Assembly: GCA_913057435.1 (NCBI GenBank)
Contig: CAJXNY010000018.1
Span: 28,519-92,518 of the forward strand
DNA: 64,000 bases
Origin: an uncultured Oceanospirillaceae bacterium
Lineage (GTDB): Bacteria; Pseudomonadota; Gammaproteobacteria; Pseudomonadales; Balneatricaceae
Direction of reading: 5' to 3'
Positions 16,533 through 26,197 of this stretch are shown one piece after another (position 1 is the stretch's first letter; the number at the start of each line of letters is the position of its first letter). The translations under genes were made by a program, and so were the position numbers. Below the pieces are notes generated by a model, which ran no database searches, was not told the origin of the DNA, and saw nothing but the letters and a program-made list of their open reading frames with translations.

Positions 16533-19146
16533 AGCGGCGCTGCAGGCGCGGGTTGCCGAACTGGAAGCCCGCACAGCCAAACTGGAGCGGATCAACCAGG
16601 CATTGATCGAGCGGGTCGAGTCCGATGCGGTACAGCACAGCGGCCCCTGGGAAGCTTTTCAGCATTCAGTGGTGCTGGCCGAACAGGTACGCGAGCGGAC
16701 TGATGCGCTGAACCAGGCGCTGTCCGACCTCAAGCTCAGCCACCGTGACCTGCAGCAGGCCAACGACAAAGCGGCGGTGTCCCACCAGCGGCTGGTGGAT
16801 GCCATTGAAAGTATCTCCGAAGGCTTTGCCCTGTTTGATGCGCAGCGCTGTATTGTGCTGTTTAATCAGAAGTTTGCTGATCAATGGCAGGCGGTCGGGG
16901 TGGAGATAAGCCAGGGAACGCATATCCTGGATATCAAACGGCTGGCGCAACAGAGCGGGCTGGTCAGTGAAACCCTGCACAGTAAATCCAGCCAGGCACC
17001 GGTATTCCGGCTGCATACCGAGCGCTGGTTACAGGTCAGCGAACGGCCCACCACCGACGGTGGCCAGGTGGTGCTATTCACCGATATTACCGACCTTAAA
17101 GCCGATGAAACCCTGCGCCGGGAAGAAGCACTTGCGCAGAAAACCCGGGTGTTACAGCGCACCATTGGCAATCTGTCTCAGGGAGTCGTATTGGTTACCC
17201 CCGATGGACGGCTTGAATTATGGAACCAGCGCTTTATCGAACTGACCGGCGTTGATGTCAGCCAGCTGGAGAATCATCCGCCGTTTGCAGCGCTGGTTAG
17301 CCATGACCCGCACCAGGTATTACAGCCCTGTCCCTCCCTGTGTAGTGACAGCAAGGGCAATGTCGGCAAGAGCGATGGTTGTGCCGCCGAACGGGTGCTG
17401 GCTGATGGCCGGGTGGTGGAGGTGCGTAATCATCCGATGCCCGATGGCGGTTTTATCAACACCTACACCGATATCACCGAGCGTCATCAGCACGCCCAGC
17501 AACTGCGTGAAAGCGAACGCTGGATCCGGCTGATTACCGACCAGGTACCAGCGCTGATCGCCTATGTTGATGGCCAGCTGCAGTACAGCTTTACCAATAA
17601 AGTCTACGACGAGTGGTATGGCTGGCCCCGCGGGGCACTGACCGGGCAACATATCCGCCGGGTACACGGTGAGGCGCAGTTTGCTCGCCTGCAGCCCTGG
17701 GTCGAGCGGGCGATGGCCGGTGAACAGGTCACCTTTGAAATTGACGAGCGCAATGCCAGCGATGAGCTGCGTTATATGCTCAAATCCTATGTGCCCAACC
17801 TCAGCCCCGAAGGTGAAACCCTGGGTATGTTTGTGCTGATCCGTGATATCACGGAGCGACGCCGCACCAACGAAGCGTTGCAGGAGGCTTATCAGCATAT
17901 GGAACAACGGGTGCAGGAACGCACCTCGGAACTGCAGGATCTTAATGATCAGTTAGTACTGGAGATTGATGAGCGCCGCGATGCCGAAGCCCGGTTGCGT
18001 GAAGCGACGAAAGAGGCGGAGCAGGCCAACCTGTCGAAAACAAAGTTTCTCGCCGCTGTCAGTCATGATCTGCTGCAGCCGCTCAATGCTGCCCGGCTGT
18101 TTACCGGTGCGCTGGCTGAACAGTCGATAGAGCCCCAGGCTGCCGGGCTGGTGCGCTCGGTCTGCCATTCGCTGGAAGATCTGGAATCGCTGATCACCAC
18201 CCTGGTAGACATCTCCAAACTTGACGCAGGGGTCGTCAAACCGGATATCACCAGTTTTCAGATCAGTGATCTGCTGGATAACCTGGCCAATGAATACAGC
18301 CAGGTGGCACGGGCTGAGGGGGTCGAACTGCGCTTTGTCACCAGCCATGTGGTGGTGCAGTCAGATACCCTGCTGCTGAGCCGGATCCTGCGTAACTTCC
18401 TCTCCAATGCGTTGCGTTATACCGATCAGGGCTCTATTTTGCTGGGTTGTCGACGCCGGGCCGACTGCCTGGAGCTGGAAGTGGCCGACACCGGTATTGG
18501 TATTGCTCAGGCCCAGCTGGGCGAGGTTTTTCAGGAGTTTAAACGGCTCGGCCCCAGCACCGGGCGCCAGGACAGCGGGCTGGGCCTGGGGCTGGCCATT
18601 GTTGACAAGATCTCCCGTGTGCTCGGCCATCCAGTGATTGTGCGTTCAGAAGAGGGCAAAGGCTCGGTGTTCTCGGTGCAGGTGCCCTACGGCAACCTGC
18701 AGCCGAGCAAAGAGGGCTTTGAGGCACTGCTACCGATGCCGATGAATCAGCTGGACCAGGCCCGTGTCTGGGTGATCGACAACGACCCGGCCATTTGCCA
18801 GGCCATGGCGACGCTGATGGAAGGCTGGGGCTGCCAGGTACTGACAGCCCTGTCATTGGCCCACCTGGCTGCGCAGGTGGATATTGCCCGCGGTGATGTC
18901 CAGCTGATCATCGCCGATTATCACCTGGACAACGATGAAACCGGACTGGATGCTGCCCGTGAACTGAACCAGCGTCTGCCCCGACCGGTACCGGTGTTAA
19001 TGATCACCGCCAACTACGGCCAGGATCTGAAACAGCAGATCCGTGAAAACGGCTACCTGCTGATCCATAAACCGGTCAAACCGATGAAGCTGAAAACCAC
19101 CCTCAGTCATTTACTGGAGCAGGCTGACGCCCACGTAGCTGATTAA
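16525..19146 (+). CDS. PAS-containing hybrid histidine kinase, NahK/ErcS'-like
   Basis: A soluble 873-residue hybrid kinase. An N-terminal coiled coil (about 1-85) is followed by three PAS-type domains, a second coiled coil, and a dimerisation domain with phospho-accepting His about residue 514 in AAVSHDLLQPLNAARLF. An ATPase domain follows (NFLSNALRYTDQGSILLGC, then VADTGIGIA and SGLGLGLAIV), and a C-terminal receiver with probable Asp798 in IIADYHLDN and Lys849. The start ATG 16525 overlaps nosP and has GGTGAG ahead. In Pseudomonas the equivalent kinase next to nosP feeds biofilm and quinoprotein-ethanol-oxidation control, which fits the PQQ cluster farther along. Its last 44 bases overlap the convergent EamA gene. 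Confidence 0.92.
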   Translation: MSKAALQARVAELEARTAKLERINQALIERVESDAVQHSGPWEAFQHSVVLAEQVRERTDALNQALSDLKLSHRDLQQANDKAAVSHQRLVDAIESISEGFALFDAQRCIVLFNQKFADQWQAVGVEISQGTHILDIKRLAQQSGLVSETLHSKSSQAPVFRLHTERWLQVSERPTTDGGQVVLFTDITDLKADETLRREEALAQKTRVLQRTIGNLSQGVVLVTPDGRLELWNQRFIELTGVDVSQLENHPPFAALVSHDPHQVLQPCPSLCSDSKGNVGKSDGCAAERVLADGRVVEVRNHPMPDGGFINTYTDITERHQHAQQLRESERWIRLITDQVPALIAYVDGQLQYSFTNKVYDEWYGWPRGALTGQHIRRVHGEAQFARLQPWVERAMAGEQVTFEIDERNASDELRYMLKSYVPNLSPEGETLGMFVLIRDITERRRTNEALQEAYQHMEQRVQERTSELQDLNDQLVLEIDERRDAEARLREATKEAEQANLSKTKFLAAVSHDLLQPLNAARLFTGALAEQSIEPQAAGLVRSVCHSLEDLESLITTLVDISKLDAGVVKPDITSFQISDLLDNLANEYSQVARAEGVELRFVTSHVVVQSDTLLLSRILRNFLSNALRYTDQGSILLGCRRRADCLELEVADTGIGIAQAQLGEVFQEFKRLGPSTGRQDSGLGLGLAIVDKISRVLGHPVIVRSEEGKGSVFSVQVPYGNLQPSKEGFEALLPMPMNQLDQARVWVIDNDPAICQAMATLMEGWGCQVLTALSLAHLAAQVDIARGDVQLIIADYHLDNDETGLDAARELNQRLPRPVPVLMITANYGQDLKQQIRENGYLLIHKPVKPMKLKTTLSHLLEQADAHVAD

Positions 19147-20056
19147 CCGCCAGACTGATCCGAGACAATCCGCCCATCACCACCACATTACCCAGCATAA
19201 TCACCGCCAGTCCGGCCAGGCTGGTGCCGGTCCACTGGTAATACTCAAATACACTGGACAGCGTCAGCGCCAGAATGGGAGTGATCACCAGTGCATAGGC
19301 TGCGTTGTTGGCCCCAATCCGGCTGATCAGCATCAGATAGGTGGTAAAGCCGACGACGGAGGCGATCACCGCCAGGTATAACAGTCCGATCAGATATTGC
19401 GGGTTCGGGTCCCATAGTGTCAGGGTGCTGAGGCTTTCGCCCTGGGCCAGCAGTTGCAGGGGGATCAGTAAAGCCAGAATGGCACAGCCATACAGCATGC
19501 CCCAGCTAGTGCTGGTGAAGGCTGTGACGCCTGCCCGGCCGTGGCGCACGCCGACCATGTTACCCAGAGAGAACAGCCAGGTACCCAGCAGGGCAAAGCC
19601 GATCCCTTTCAGACTGTCCAGCGACCACTGCTGTGCGACCAGATCACTCCAGAACAGCAAACTCAGCCCGGCGATGCCCAGCACGGCACCGAGCCGGAAG
19701 CTGGCGGCGGGGCGGATATTCCAGATTAGCTGGTTATGCAGGGCGTTAAACAGCGTGGCCGTGGACATCACTACCGCCACCAGTCCGCTGGCGATATAGT
19801 GGGTCGCCTGGTAAAAAGCGAGGAAGTTAAGCGAGAACAGGAACAGCCCTTGCAACAGGCAAAAAAACTGGTCCCGACGGCTGGTCTTTTGCAGCTTGCC
19901 CAGCAGGATGGCAATCAGCAACATTATTACAGTGGCCAGACCAAAGCGATACAGGATTGATAACGCCACAGGCACCGGCCCCTCCTGCCACTTAATGGCC
20001 AGCCAGGAACCACCCCAGGCGATTAATACCGCGCTATATAATACTGTGTTGAACAT
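19103..20056 (-). CDS. EamA-family (DMT) transporter
   Basis: A 317-residue inner-membrane protein with about ten hydrophobic segments arranged as two EamA repeats (first from VLYSAVLIAWGGSWLAIKWQ, second from about residue 150). Family members export metabolites or amino acids; the substrate is unknown. GAGGAG precedes ATG 20056. The reading frame ends inside the kinase gene on the other strand, an antiparallel coding overlap of 44 bases. The nearby AraC gene is divergent with a 187-bp gap and may regulate it. Confidence 0.9.
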   Translation of the reverse strand: MFNTVLYSAVLIAWGGSWLAIKWQEGPVPVALSILYRFGLATVIMLLIAILLGKLQKTSRRDQFFCLLQGLFLFSLNFLAFYQATHYIASGLVAVVMSTATLFNALHNQLIWNIRPAASFRLGAVLGIAGLSLLFWSDLVAQQWSLDSLKGIGFALLGTWLFSLGNMVGVRHGRAGVTAFTSTSWGMLYGCAILALLIPLQLLAQGESLSTLTLWDPNPQYLIGLLYLAVIASVVGFTTYLMLISRIGANNAAYALVITPILALTLSSVFEYYQWTGTSLAGLAVIMLGNVVVMGGLSRISLAVNQLRGRQPAPVND

Positions 20057-20243
20057 ACTGCACTCCTCATCTGACTAGGGAGAGATCATCGGCTATTGTC
20101 CGGGACGGGTCTGTCAGGGGCTTGCGGTGATTGTCATGATCTTGCGGTTTTATCTGGTTTACATGTTGCTGGTTCGGGTCCGCCTCTGGCACTCTGTCTG
20201 ATCTGCTGAAAACTGAGCACTGAAGGACAATGAGAGACCTCTG

Positions 20244-21122
20244 ATGAGCCTGTCTGCGAAGCAATTACCGACTGCTTTTACCGAATCCAATGTTGATCAT
20301 CTGCGCGATATCCAGCTGCCGGACGGTGTTCGGCTGGTGGAGTATCACAACGGTGGTGAGCAGGTGTATTACGAGAACGACAGGCAGCATACGTTCAGTC
20401 TTTATCTGGCGGGTGGTTTTGAAACGTTCCGTACTGATACCCCGGGGCCAAAAGGCGCACCGAGCCATTTCTGCCTGATGCCTAAAGATTCCTATTCTGC
20501 CTGGGATGTGGGCAGTGAACAACGTTTTGCTCATCTCTACTTCAGCGATGACTATCTTAAGCGCATTGCCCTGACCACCTTTGATATGGACCCGCGGCAG
20601 GTCTCGCTGCCGCATCTGACCTTCGCCCATGACCCGGCTCTGGATGCGATTTTCCGCCATAGCCTGATGGGCTGGGACTGGAACATGAGTAACAGCGCAC
20701 TGGCCGTTGAGCAGGGCGTGCAGACCTTACTGGTGAATATGATTCAGGGGCTGGGTGTGGGCAAAGCGATGCCTCAGAGCTTAAATGGTGGTCTGTCGCC
20801 GCAGGCCCTGGCGCGGGTGCTGGAGTATATGCATGCACACTTGCACCGGCAGATTCTGCTCAGCGAGCTGGCGCAGCAGGCCGGGTTGAGTGAATACCAT
20901 TTTGCCCGGATGTTTAAAGTCAGCCAGGCGCAGACCCCACAGCAATGCATCACCCGGCTACGGCTGGAACGGGCACAGGGGTTATTGCGCCAGCCCGTTG
21001 GGGTGTCGCTTGCCGATGTTGCGCTGGCCTGTGGCTTCTCCAGCCAGAGCCACCTGGGCCGGGTGTTTAAACAATATCTGGGCGTTACACCGGGCGGCTT
21101 TCGCCAGCAGCGGGGCGGCTAA
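20244..21122 (+). CDS. AraC-family transcriptional regulator
   Basis: A 292-residue regulator. The N-terminal part (about 1-170) is a cupin-like sensor of unknown ligand; the C-terminal part has two helix-turn-helix motifs (ILLSELAQQAGLSEYHFARM and VSLADVALACGFSSQSHLGR) and ends in the family signature LGVTPGGFRQQ. It is divergent from the EamA transporter and 175 bases ahead of the LpxR-like gene, so either may be its target. Confidence 0.9.
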   Translation: MSLSAKQLPTAFTESNVDHLRDIQLPDGVRLVEYHNGGEQVYYENDRQHTFSLYLAGGFETFRTDTPGPKGAPSHFCLMPKDSYSAWDVGSEQRFAHLYFSDDYLKRIALTTFDMDPRQVSLPHLTFAHDPALDAIFRHSLMGWDWNMSNSALAVEQGVQTLLVNMIQGLGVGKAMPQSLNGGLSPQALARVLEYMHAHLHRQILLSELAQQAGLSEYHFARMFKVSQAQTPQQCITRLRLERAQGLLRQPVGVSLADVALACGFSSQSHLGRVFKQYLGVTPGGFRQQRGG

Positions 21123-21297
21123 GGTACCTGCGGTAAATCCGAGTGAGTATTTTTGTCAGCTTTCACCGGCGTTTACTTGTATGTCACGCCACTGGCGATA
21201 AGCTATTAGTCAGGTAACGGTCGGAGAGGCTCTGTCAGGGTAGTACGAGCACGATCGTTCCATGCGATTAACGTCTCAGCCACGCTCAGGATTCAGC

Positions 21298-22287
21298 ATG
21301 ACCCAGCTTCGCCGCACATCTCTTTTAGCCCTGCTTACGCTGCAGGCCTGTTTCTTGTCGCCTCAGGCACTGGCCGATGCTGACTGGGTTTCGTTTACCT
21401 ATGACAACGATATGCTGGTGGGCGAAGACAGCGGCTATACCAATGGTACTTTTCTATCCTGGTTTGATGTGGGCGAAGGCGAGACCCAGCCCGGCCCTGG
21501 TATTTTGCTGGCGCCGTTGCTCTGGATGTTGCCTGAAGGGCGCGGCCATGCGTCGATAGACGCCTACACCCTGTCGCAGGTGATGATGACCCCCGGCGAT
21601 ATTACCGTTGCTAACCCGCCCCCGGAGGAGTTGCCATACTCCGGCATGTTATCGCTGAGTAATGCCTGGATGAGCGTACACGAGGATTATGCCGATCGGA
21701 TCAGCACCACCATCGGCATGGTGGGGCCGGTATCCGGGGCTAAAGCGACGCAGAAATTTGTTCATAAACTGATCGGTTCAGATGACCCGAAAGGCTGGGG
21801 TACTCAGCTGCATAATGAGCCGGTGTTTCAGTTTTCCCGTGGTCGCGTGTGGCGCAGCTGGGTGGCCGACAACCGCCGCTCGGATTTTCTGATCACCGGT
21901 GAGGGTAATCTGGGCACGATCTCCAGCTCGGTGGCCAGCGGGGTGGTGGTGCGTTATGGCAGCGGCCTGGAAGACTCCTATCCATCGCTGTTGTTCGGCA
22001 GCAGCCGCAGCAGTAATCCACTTGCAGTGGGTGGTGGCTGGTATCTGTATGCCGGTATTGAGATGCGCTATGTGTTCAACCAGATCTTTGCCGACGGCAA
22101 TACCTTTCGCAGCAGCCGTTCGGTCGATTATGAACACGCTCAGGTGGCAGTGCAGGGCGGGCTGGCGTATGCCTGGCAGGATCTGGCGATCTCCATGGGC
22201 TTTAACGATACTAACATCAATGAAGACGCTAACCAGGTGCAGGATTATACCCGCTACGGCACTATTACTGCGGCCTGGCGGTTCTGA
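21298..22287 (+). CDS. LpxR-like outer-membrane lipid A deacylase (DUF2219)
   Basis: A 329-residue protein with a signal peptide (MTQLRRTSLLALLTLQACFL, cleavage expected after SPQALA) and an alternating beta-barrel pattern ending in an aromatic C-terminus (AAWRF), as for outer-membrane proteins. WVSFTYDNDMLVGEDSGYTN resembles the N-terminus of the LpxR/DUF2219 family, whose founder removes the 3'-acyloxyacyl group of lipid A. Activity here is inferred from family. I use ATG 21298, where the signal peptide starts, over an upstream ATG at 21262. Confidence 0.82.
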   Translation: MTQLRRTSLLALLTLQACFLSPQALADADWVSFTYDNDMLVGEDSGYTNGTFLSWFDVGEGETQPGPGILLAPLLWMLPEGRGHASIDAYTLSQVMMTPGDITVANPPPEELPYSGMLSLSNAWMSVHEDYADRISTTIGMVGPVSGAKATQKFVHKLIGSDDPKGWGTQLHNEPVFQFSRGRVWRSWVADNRRSDFLITGEGNLGTISSSVASGVVVRYGSGLEDSYPSLLFGSSRSSNPLAVGGGWYLYAGIEMRYVFNQIFADGNTFRSSRSVDYEHAQVAVQGGLAYAWQDLAISMGFNDTNINEDANQVQDYTRYGTITAAWRF

Positions 22288-22421
22288 CCCGGGCTTGCTA
22301 TTGATGAGCAAACCGCACATTCTGAGCCTGCTTTTTTAACACCGGTATTGCGTGCCCTGAATGAGTGGAGCGAACGCAGACGGATAAGTTAGAAAGGCGT
22401 TTATAAAGGAGTATAAACACC

Positions 22422-23405
22422 GTGATCTATCGTTTTCTGAGCGTACTTATCTGTTGCGTTTATGCGTTCGTGTTACAGGCCGCTCCGGCCACCGGCATTG
22501 GTTTAAAGCTGGTCCAGCTGCCTGACCCAACGGGCCCGGCAACGATGAAAGCCGCACTGTTCTATCCCGCCGCTATTCTTACCGGCACGACGGCAATGGG
22601 CCCGCTGGATATCAGCGCCCAGCGTGATGCCGAGCCACAGCCTGGCAGTTACCCGCTGGTGCTGATCTCCCATGGCAACGGTGGCAGTATGTTCAGCCAC
22701 CATGACACCGCCAGCGCCCTGGCCCGGCAGGGCTTTGTGGTTGCTGCGCTTGAACACCCCGGCGATAACTTTCGTGATAGCAGTGGGCTGGGCACCGACC
22801 GGGTGTATGCCGGGCGTTCGGTGCAGCTCAGTGCGTTGCTGGATCAGTTACAAACGCTACCGCAGGTTGCAGAGTTGATTGATCTGGACCGGGTGGGTAT
22901 TTTTGGCTTTTCAGCGGGTGGCTACACTGCACTGGTAATGGCCGGTGCCATGCCTGAATTTGAACGGCTGGCTGGATTCTGCAGCCGTCAGCCCGCCAGT
23001 GTGTTATGCCCAGGGGGTGGTGAAATCATCCGCTCGACGCCGCCCATTCAGCCACTGCTTGACAGCCGTATCAGCGCAGCGTTTGTGATGGCACCGATCG
23101 GCAGTGCGCTGTTCAGCCCGGAGGCCCTGCGCCAGATTCCAGTGCCGGTGTATCTTTACCAAAGCGCCGCCGACAGCCAGCTGCCCCAGGCTGAGCATGG
23201 CCAGTATGTGCAGAAAAATCTGAGTACATTAAAAGGCCATACCGAACTGAAGCAGGCGGATCATTTTGTGTTTATCGCGCCTTGCAGTAAGCGGCTGAAA
23301 GCCACCGCCCCAGCCGTCTGTAAGGATGCGCCGGGGGTGGACCGCAAGGCAATTCATCAGCAGCTGAACCGTGATGTGGTGACATTCTTCCAGGCCAGAC
23401 TGTAG
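22422..23405 (+). CDS. exported alpha/beta hydrolase (dienelactone hydrolase/PAF-acetylhydrolase-like)
   Basis: A 327-residue serine hydrolase with an N-terminal signal peptide (FLSVLICCVYAFVLQAAPA). Motifs: VLISHGNGGS (oxyanion region), the nucleophile elbow GFSAGG followed by YTALVMAG, and a C-terminal acid/histidine region with SAADSQLPQAEHGQY and KQADHFVFIAP. Extra cysteines suggest disulphides in the periplasm. The substrate is unknown. The GTG start at 22422 has AAAGGAG about 10 bases upstream. It stands alone. Confidence 0.85.
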   Translation: MIYRFLSVLICCVYAFVLQAAPATGIGLKLVQLPDPTGPATMKAALFYPAAILTGTTAMGPLDISAQRDAEPQPGSYPLVLISHGNGGSMFSHHDTASALARQGFVVAALEHPGDNFRDSSGLGTDRVYAGRSVQLSALLDQLQTLPQVAELIDLDRVGIFGFSAGGYTALVMAGAMPEFERLAGFCSRQPASVLCPGGGEIIRSTPPIQPLLDSRISAAFVMAPIGSALFSPEALRQIPVPVYLYQSAADSQLPQAEHGQYVQKNLSTLKGHTELKQADHFVFIAPCSKRLKATAPAVCKDAPGVDRKAIHQQLNRDVVTFFQARL

Positions 23406-23489
23406 ACGCGTACTCCATGCGTGTCGGGTGACGCGCGAGGTTCGGACGCCCGCAGAGTTGTCTGCTACGGGGCGTTTGTTTGGGGTGGG

Positions 23490-24749
23490 CTAGATCTTAA
23501 CCTGGGTGTGTTGGCGGCTGCGGTAGTGGTCCCAGCCCATCGACAGCAGCATGATTACCAGGGCATAGCTCATATACTGACCCACGGCGAGCAGAATCAG
23601 CCCGCATAGCACGGTCGACAGCATGGCCAGTGGCCGGTAACGGCTGGGCAGCAGGCGCAGGCCCGTGGCGACGCCGAGTAGATAGATCATCACGAAGATG
23701 CCATCGGCATAACTGATCAAGGCATCCAGCGGCAGCAGGGCGACATATTTCATCAGTAGCGACAGTGCTGCCACCACCCCGATACTCAGCAACGCAACCG
23801 CCGGAACCCCACGGCCACTGATCCGGGCTAACGGAGCGGGCAGTTCGCCCTCATCGGCCATGCTCCATAGCAGCCGGGAAAAGCTCATCAGGTACAGACT
23901 CATGCTGGCGAAGCTGGCCAAAAAACCCATCAGCGAGATCAGCTTTTCACCCGCCGGGCCCAGCACCTGTTGGGCGATCAGCGCCAGTGAGCGGCTATCG
24001 GTCTGTTCGTTGCCAAAACTGCCGTATTGCAGCACCAGCCCCACGGTCAGGTAATAAAACCCGGCGGTAATCAGCAGGCTGATGACAATGGTCAGCGGGA
24101 AATCCCGGCGCGGGTTTTTCAGCTCTGCGCCCATATGGGTCATCGCTTCAATGCCCATAAAACACCAGAAAATAATCGCCATGGCATGGCTGACCTGTGG
24201 CAGGGCAGAAAGCTCAGGGGCGGGTGGCACCAGGGTTTCCAGCTGCAAGTCACTTTGTTGGATCAGCAGGGTCAGGCAGCCCACCACGCTGATGGCGATC
24301 AGCAGCTGGATCTGACTGGCGGTTTTTACCCCGCGCAGGTTGATCAGTAGCATAATCGCCAGGCAGGCCAGCGCCAGCCAGCCATCGTATTGGTGGTCAA
24401 GGCCCAGCAGCTGGCCCAGGTAACTGACACAGATTGCCATCGCCGCGGGCAGCCCCACCGGTACCAGTGCCAGATAGAGCCAGCCGGTGGCGTTCTGCCA
24501 GCGTGGGCCAAACGCTTTACCCAGCAGATAAGCGGTGCCGCCGGCATGGGGGTGGATGGCACCCAGCAGCCCAAAGGTCATCCCCACCGGTAACATCACT
24601 GCCAGCATAATCAGCCAGGCCCACAGTACCTGGTCCCCAGCCGCCGTGGCGGAAAGCGCAGGCACCACAAAAGCGCCGGTGCCCAGCAGGGTGGTCAGCA
24701 GCAGGGCGATCGCCTGCAGCAGTGAAATATCTTTATGGAAATGGCTCAT
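23490..24749 (-). CDS. yjeH: amino-acid exporter, YjeH-like APC permease
   Basis: A 419-residue APC-superfamily permease with about twelve hydrophobic segments. ISLLQAIALLLTTLLGTGAF is the conserved first helix with the unwound glycine motif. The closest well-known group is YjeH, which exports methionine and branched-chain amino acids. A divergent Lrp/AsnC regulator across a 154-bp gap supports an amino-acid export role, since such pairs sense the exported amino acid. The stop codon is TAG. Confidence 0.85.
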   Translation of the reverse strand: MSHFHKDISLLQAIALLLTTLLGTGAFVVPALSATAAGDQVLWAWLIMLAVMLPVGMTFGLLGAIHPHAGGTAYLLGKAFGPRWQNATGWLYLALVPVGLPAAMAICVSYLGQLLGLDHQYDGWLALACLAIMLLINLRGVKTASQIQLLIAISVVGCLTLLIQQSDLQLETLVPPAPELSALPQVSHAMAIIFWCFMGIEAMTHMGAELKNPRRDFPLTIVISLLITAGFYYLTVGLVLQYGSFGNEQTDSRSLALIAQQVLGPAGEKLISLMGFLASFASMSLYLMSFSRLLWSMADEGELPAPLARISGRGVPAVALLSIGVVAALSLLMKYVALLPLDALISYADGIFVMIYLLGVATGLRLLPSRYRPLAMLSTVLCGLILLAVGQYMSYALVIMLLSMGWDHYRSRQHTQVKI

Positions 24750-24903
24750 GGCTGTGTCTTTATCGGGTTGAACAGAGCGCTATAGTAAGCGCTCTCCGTC
24801 GGGCTGGCAGCTGTCAGAGCGGGCTTTGCCAGCGGCGTTTCGGTGTTCTTACCGTCACTTCGCCGGTCAGGTATACTGCGCCCAGCGCCAGCAAGGAGAA
24901 AAG

Positions 24904-25335
24904 ATGGACAAGTTCGATCAGCATATAATTCAGTGCCTTAAAGATAACGCCCGTGCGTCTAACAGCGAAATTGCCCGTAGCGTTGGTCTGTCGCGCAGCG
25001 CGGTGACTGAGCGTATCCGCAAACTTGAATCCAGCGGTGAGATTCAGGGCTATCAGGTCATACTGAAAACCCCTGATACACTTGTGAGTGCTTATTTTCT
25101 GCTGACGTTCGAGCGCCCCTGCTGTGAAGAAATTACCGAACAGCTGCGTTTTCTGCCGGAAGTTAAAAGCGTGCACAGCATCAGCGGTGATATCGATATG
25201 GTCGTGCGTGTAGATGCGGCCAGCATGCACCGGATAAATGAAGTACGCAGCCATATGGAAACCTTTCACAACCTGCGCCGCATCATGACCTGCACCGTGC
25301 TGAAAGAGTATTACAGCGCCGCTGACCCGGCCTGA
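24904..25335 (+). CDS. Lrp/AsnC-family regulator
   Basis: A 143-residue amino-acid-responsive regulator with an N-terminal helix-turn-helix (MDKFDQHIIQCLKDNARASN, then SEIARSVGLSRSAVTERIRK) and a C-terminal RAM/ligand-binding domain (about 65-140). AAGGAG precedes ATG 24904. It is divergent from the YjeH-like exporter and 56 bases ahead of the aquaporin gene; control of the exporter is the likely role. Confidence 0.93.
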   Translation: MDKFDQHIIQCLKDNARASNSEIARSVGLSRSAVTERIRKLESSGEIQGYQVILKTPDTLVSAYFLLTFERPCCEEITEQLRFLPEVKSVHSISGDIDMVVRVDAASMHRINEVRSHMETFHNLRRIMTCTVLKEYYSAADPA

Positions 25336-25391
25336 TTCCAGCCTGTACTAAGCTTCACTGAATAATCTTTCAAAAACAGTGAGGTTACATT

Positions 25392-26099
25392 ATGACCCTG
25401 AGAAAGAAACTGGCGGCCGAGTTTCTGGGTACGTTCTGGCTGGTGCTGGGTGGTTGTGGCAGCGCGGTACTGGCGGCGGCCTTTCCTGAAGTGGGTATCG
25501 GTTTGCTGGGAGTATCTCTGGCCTTCGGTTTAACGGTAATTACCATGGCCTATGCCATCGGCCATATCTCCGGCTGTCATCTTAATCCTGCGGTATCAAT
25601 CGGGCTCTGGTCCGGTGGGCGGTTTCCCACGGCTGAGTTAGGCCCCTATATTCTGGCGCAGGTGGCGGGCGGGATTGTTGGCGCTGCGGTGCTGTTTATG
25701 ATCGCCAGCGGTCAGCCCGGCTTTGATGCCAGTGCAGGCTTTGCCTCCAATGGTTTTGCTGAACACTCGCCGGGGGGCTACAGCATGGCGGCAGCCCTGC
25801 TGACCGAGCTGGTACTGACCTTTATGTTTCTGGTGATTATCCTGGGCGCAACCGATTCACGGGCCCCGGCAGGGTTTGCGCCGCTGGCAATCGGTCTGGC
25901 ACTGACACTTATTCACCTGATCAGTATCCCGGTCACCAATACCTCGGTGAATCCGGCCCGCAGTACCGGGGTGGCTATTTTTCAGGGTGGCTGGGCGCTG
26001 TCCCAGCTCTGGCTATTCTGGATGGCACCCATCGGCGGTGCCTTGCTGGCAGGCATTGTCTCGCGCTGGTTTGATGCCAAGAGTGATAATTCTGGTTAA
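25392..26099 (+). CDS. aqpZ: aquaporin Z
   Basis: A 235-residue water channel of the inner membrane with six membrane helices and two NPA half-helices: [13 protein letters not shown] near residue 65 and [11 protein letters not shown] near 185. The arginine after the second NPA forms the selectivity filter. The length and sequence fit AqpZ rather than glycerol facilitators. GAGG lies ahead of ATG 25392. It may share a transcript with the upstream Lrp gene but no functional link is evident. Confidence 0.96.
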   Translation: MTLRKKLAAEFLGTFWLVLGGCGSAVLAAAFPEVGIGLLGVSLAFGLTVITMAYAIGHISGCHLNPAVSIGLWSGGRFPTAELGPYILAQVAGGIVGAAVLFMIASGQPGFDASAGFASNGFAEHSPGGYSMAAALLTELVLTFMFLVIILGATDSRAPAGFAPLAIGLALTLIHLISIPVTNTSVNPARSTGVAIFQGGWALSQLWLFWMAPIGGALLAGIVSRWFDAKSDNSG

Positions 26100-26197
26100 A
26101 CCGAAAGCTTGATCAGGGTATTGAAGTGTTACCTGTCAGGCCCTGAGTCGCTGGATTGGGGTATTATCTCTGACATACGATGGAGAGGAATATCAGG

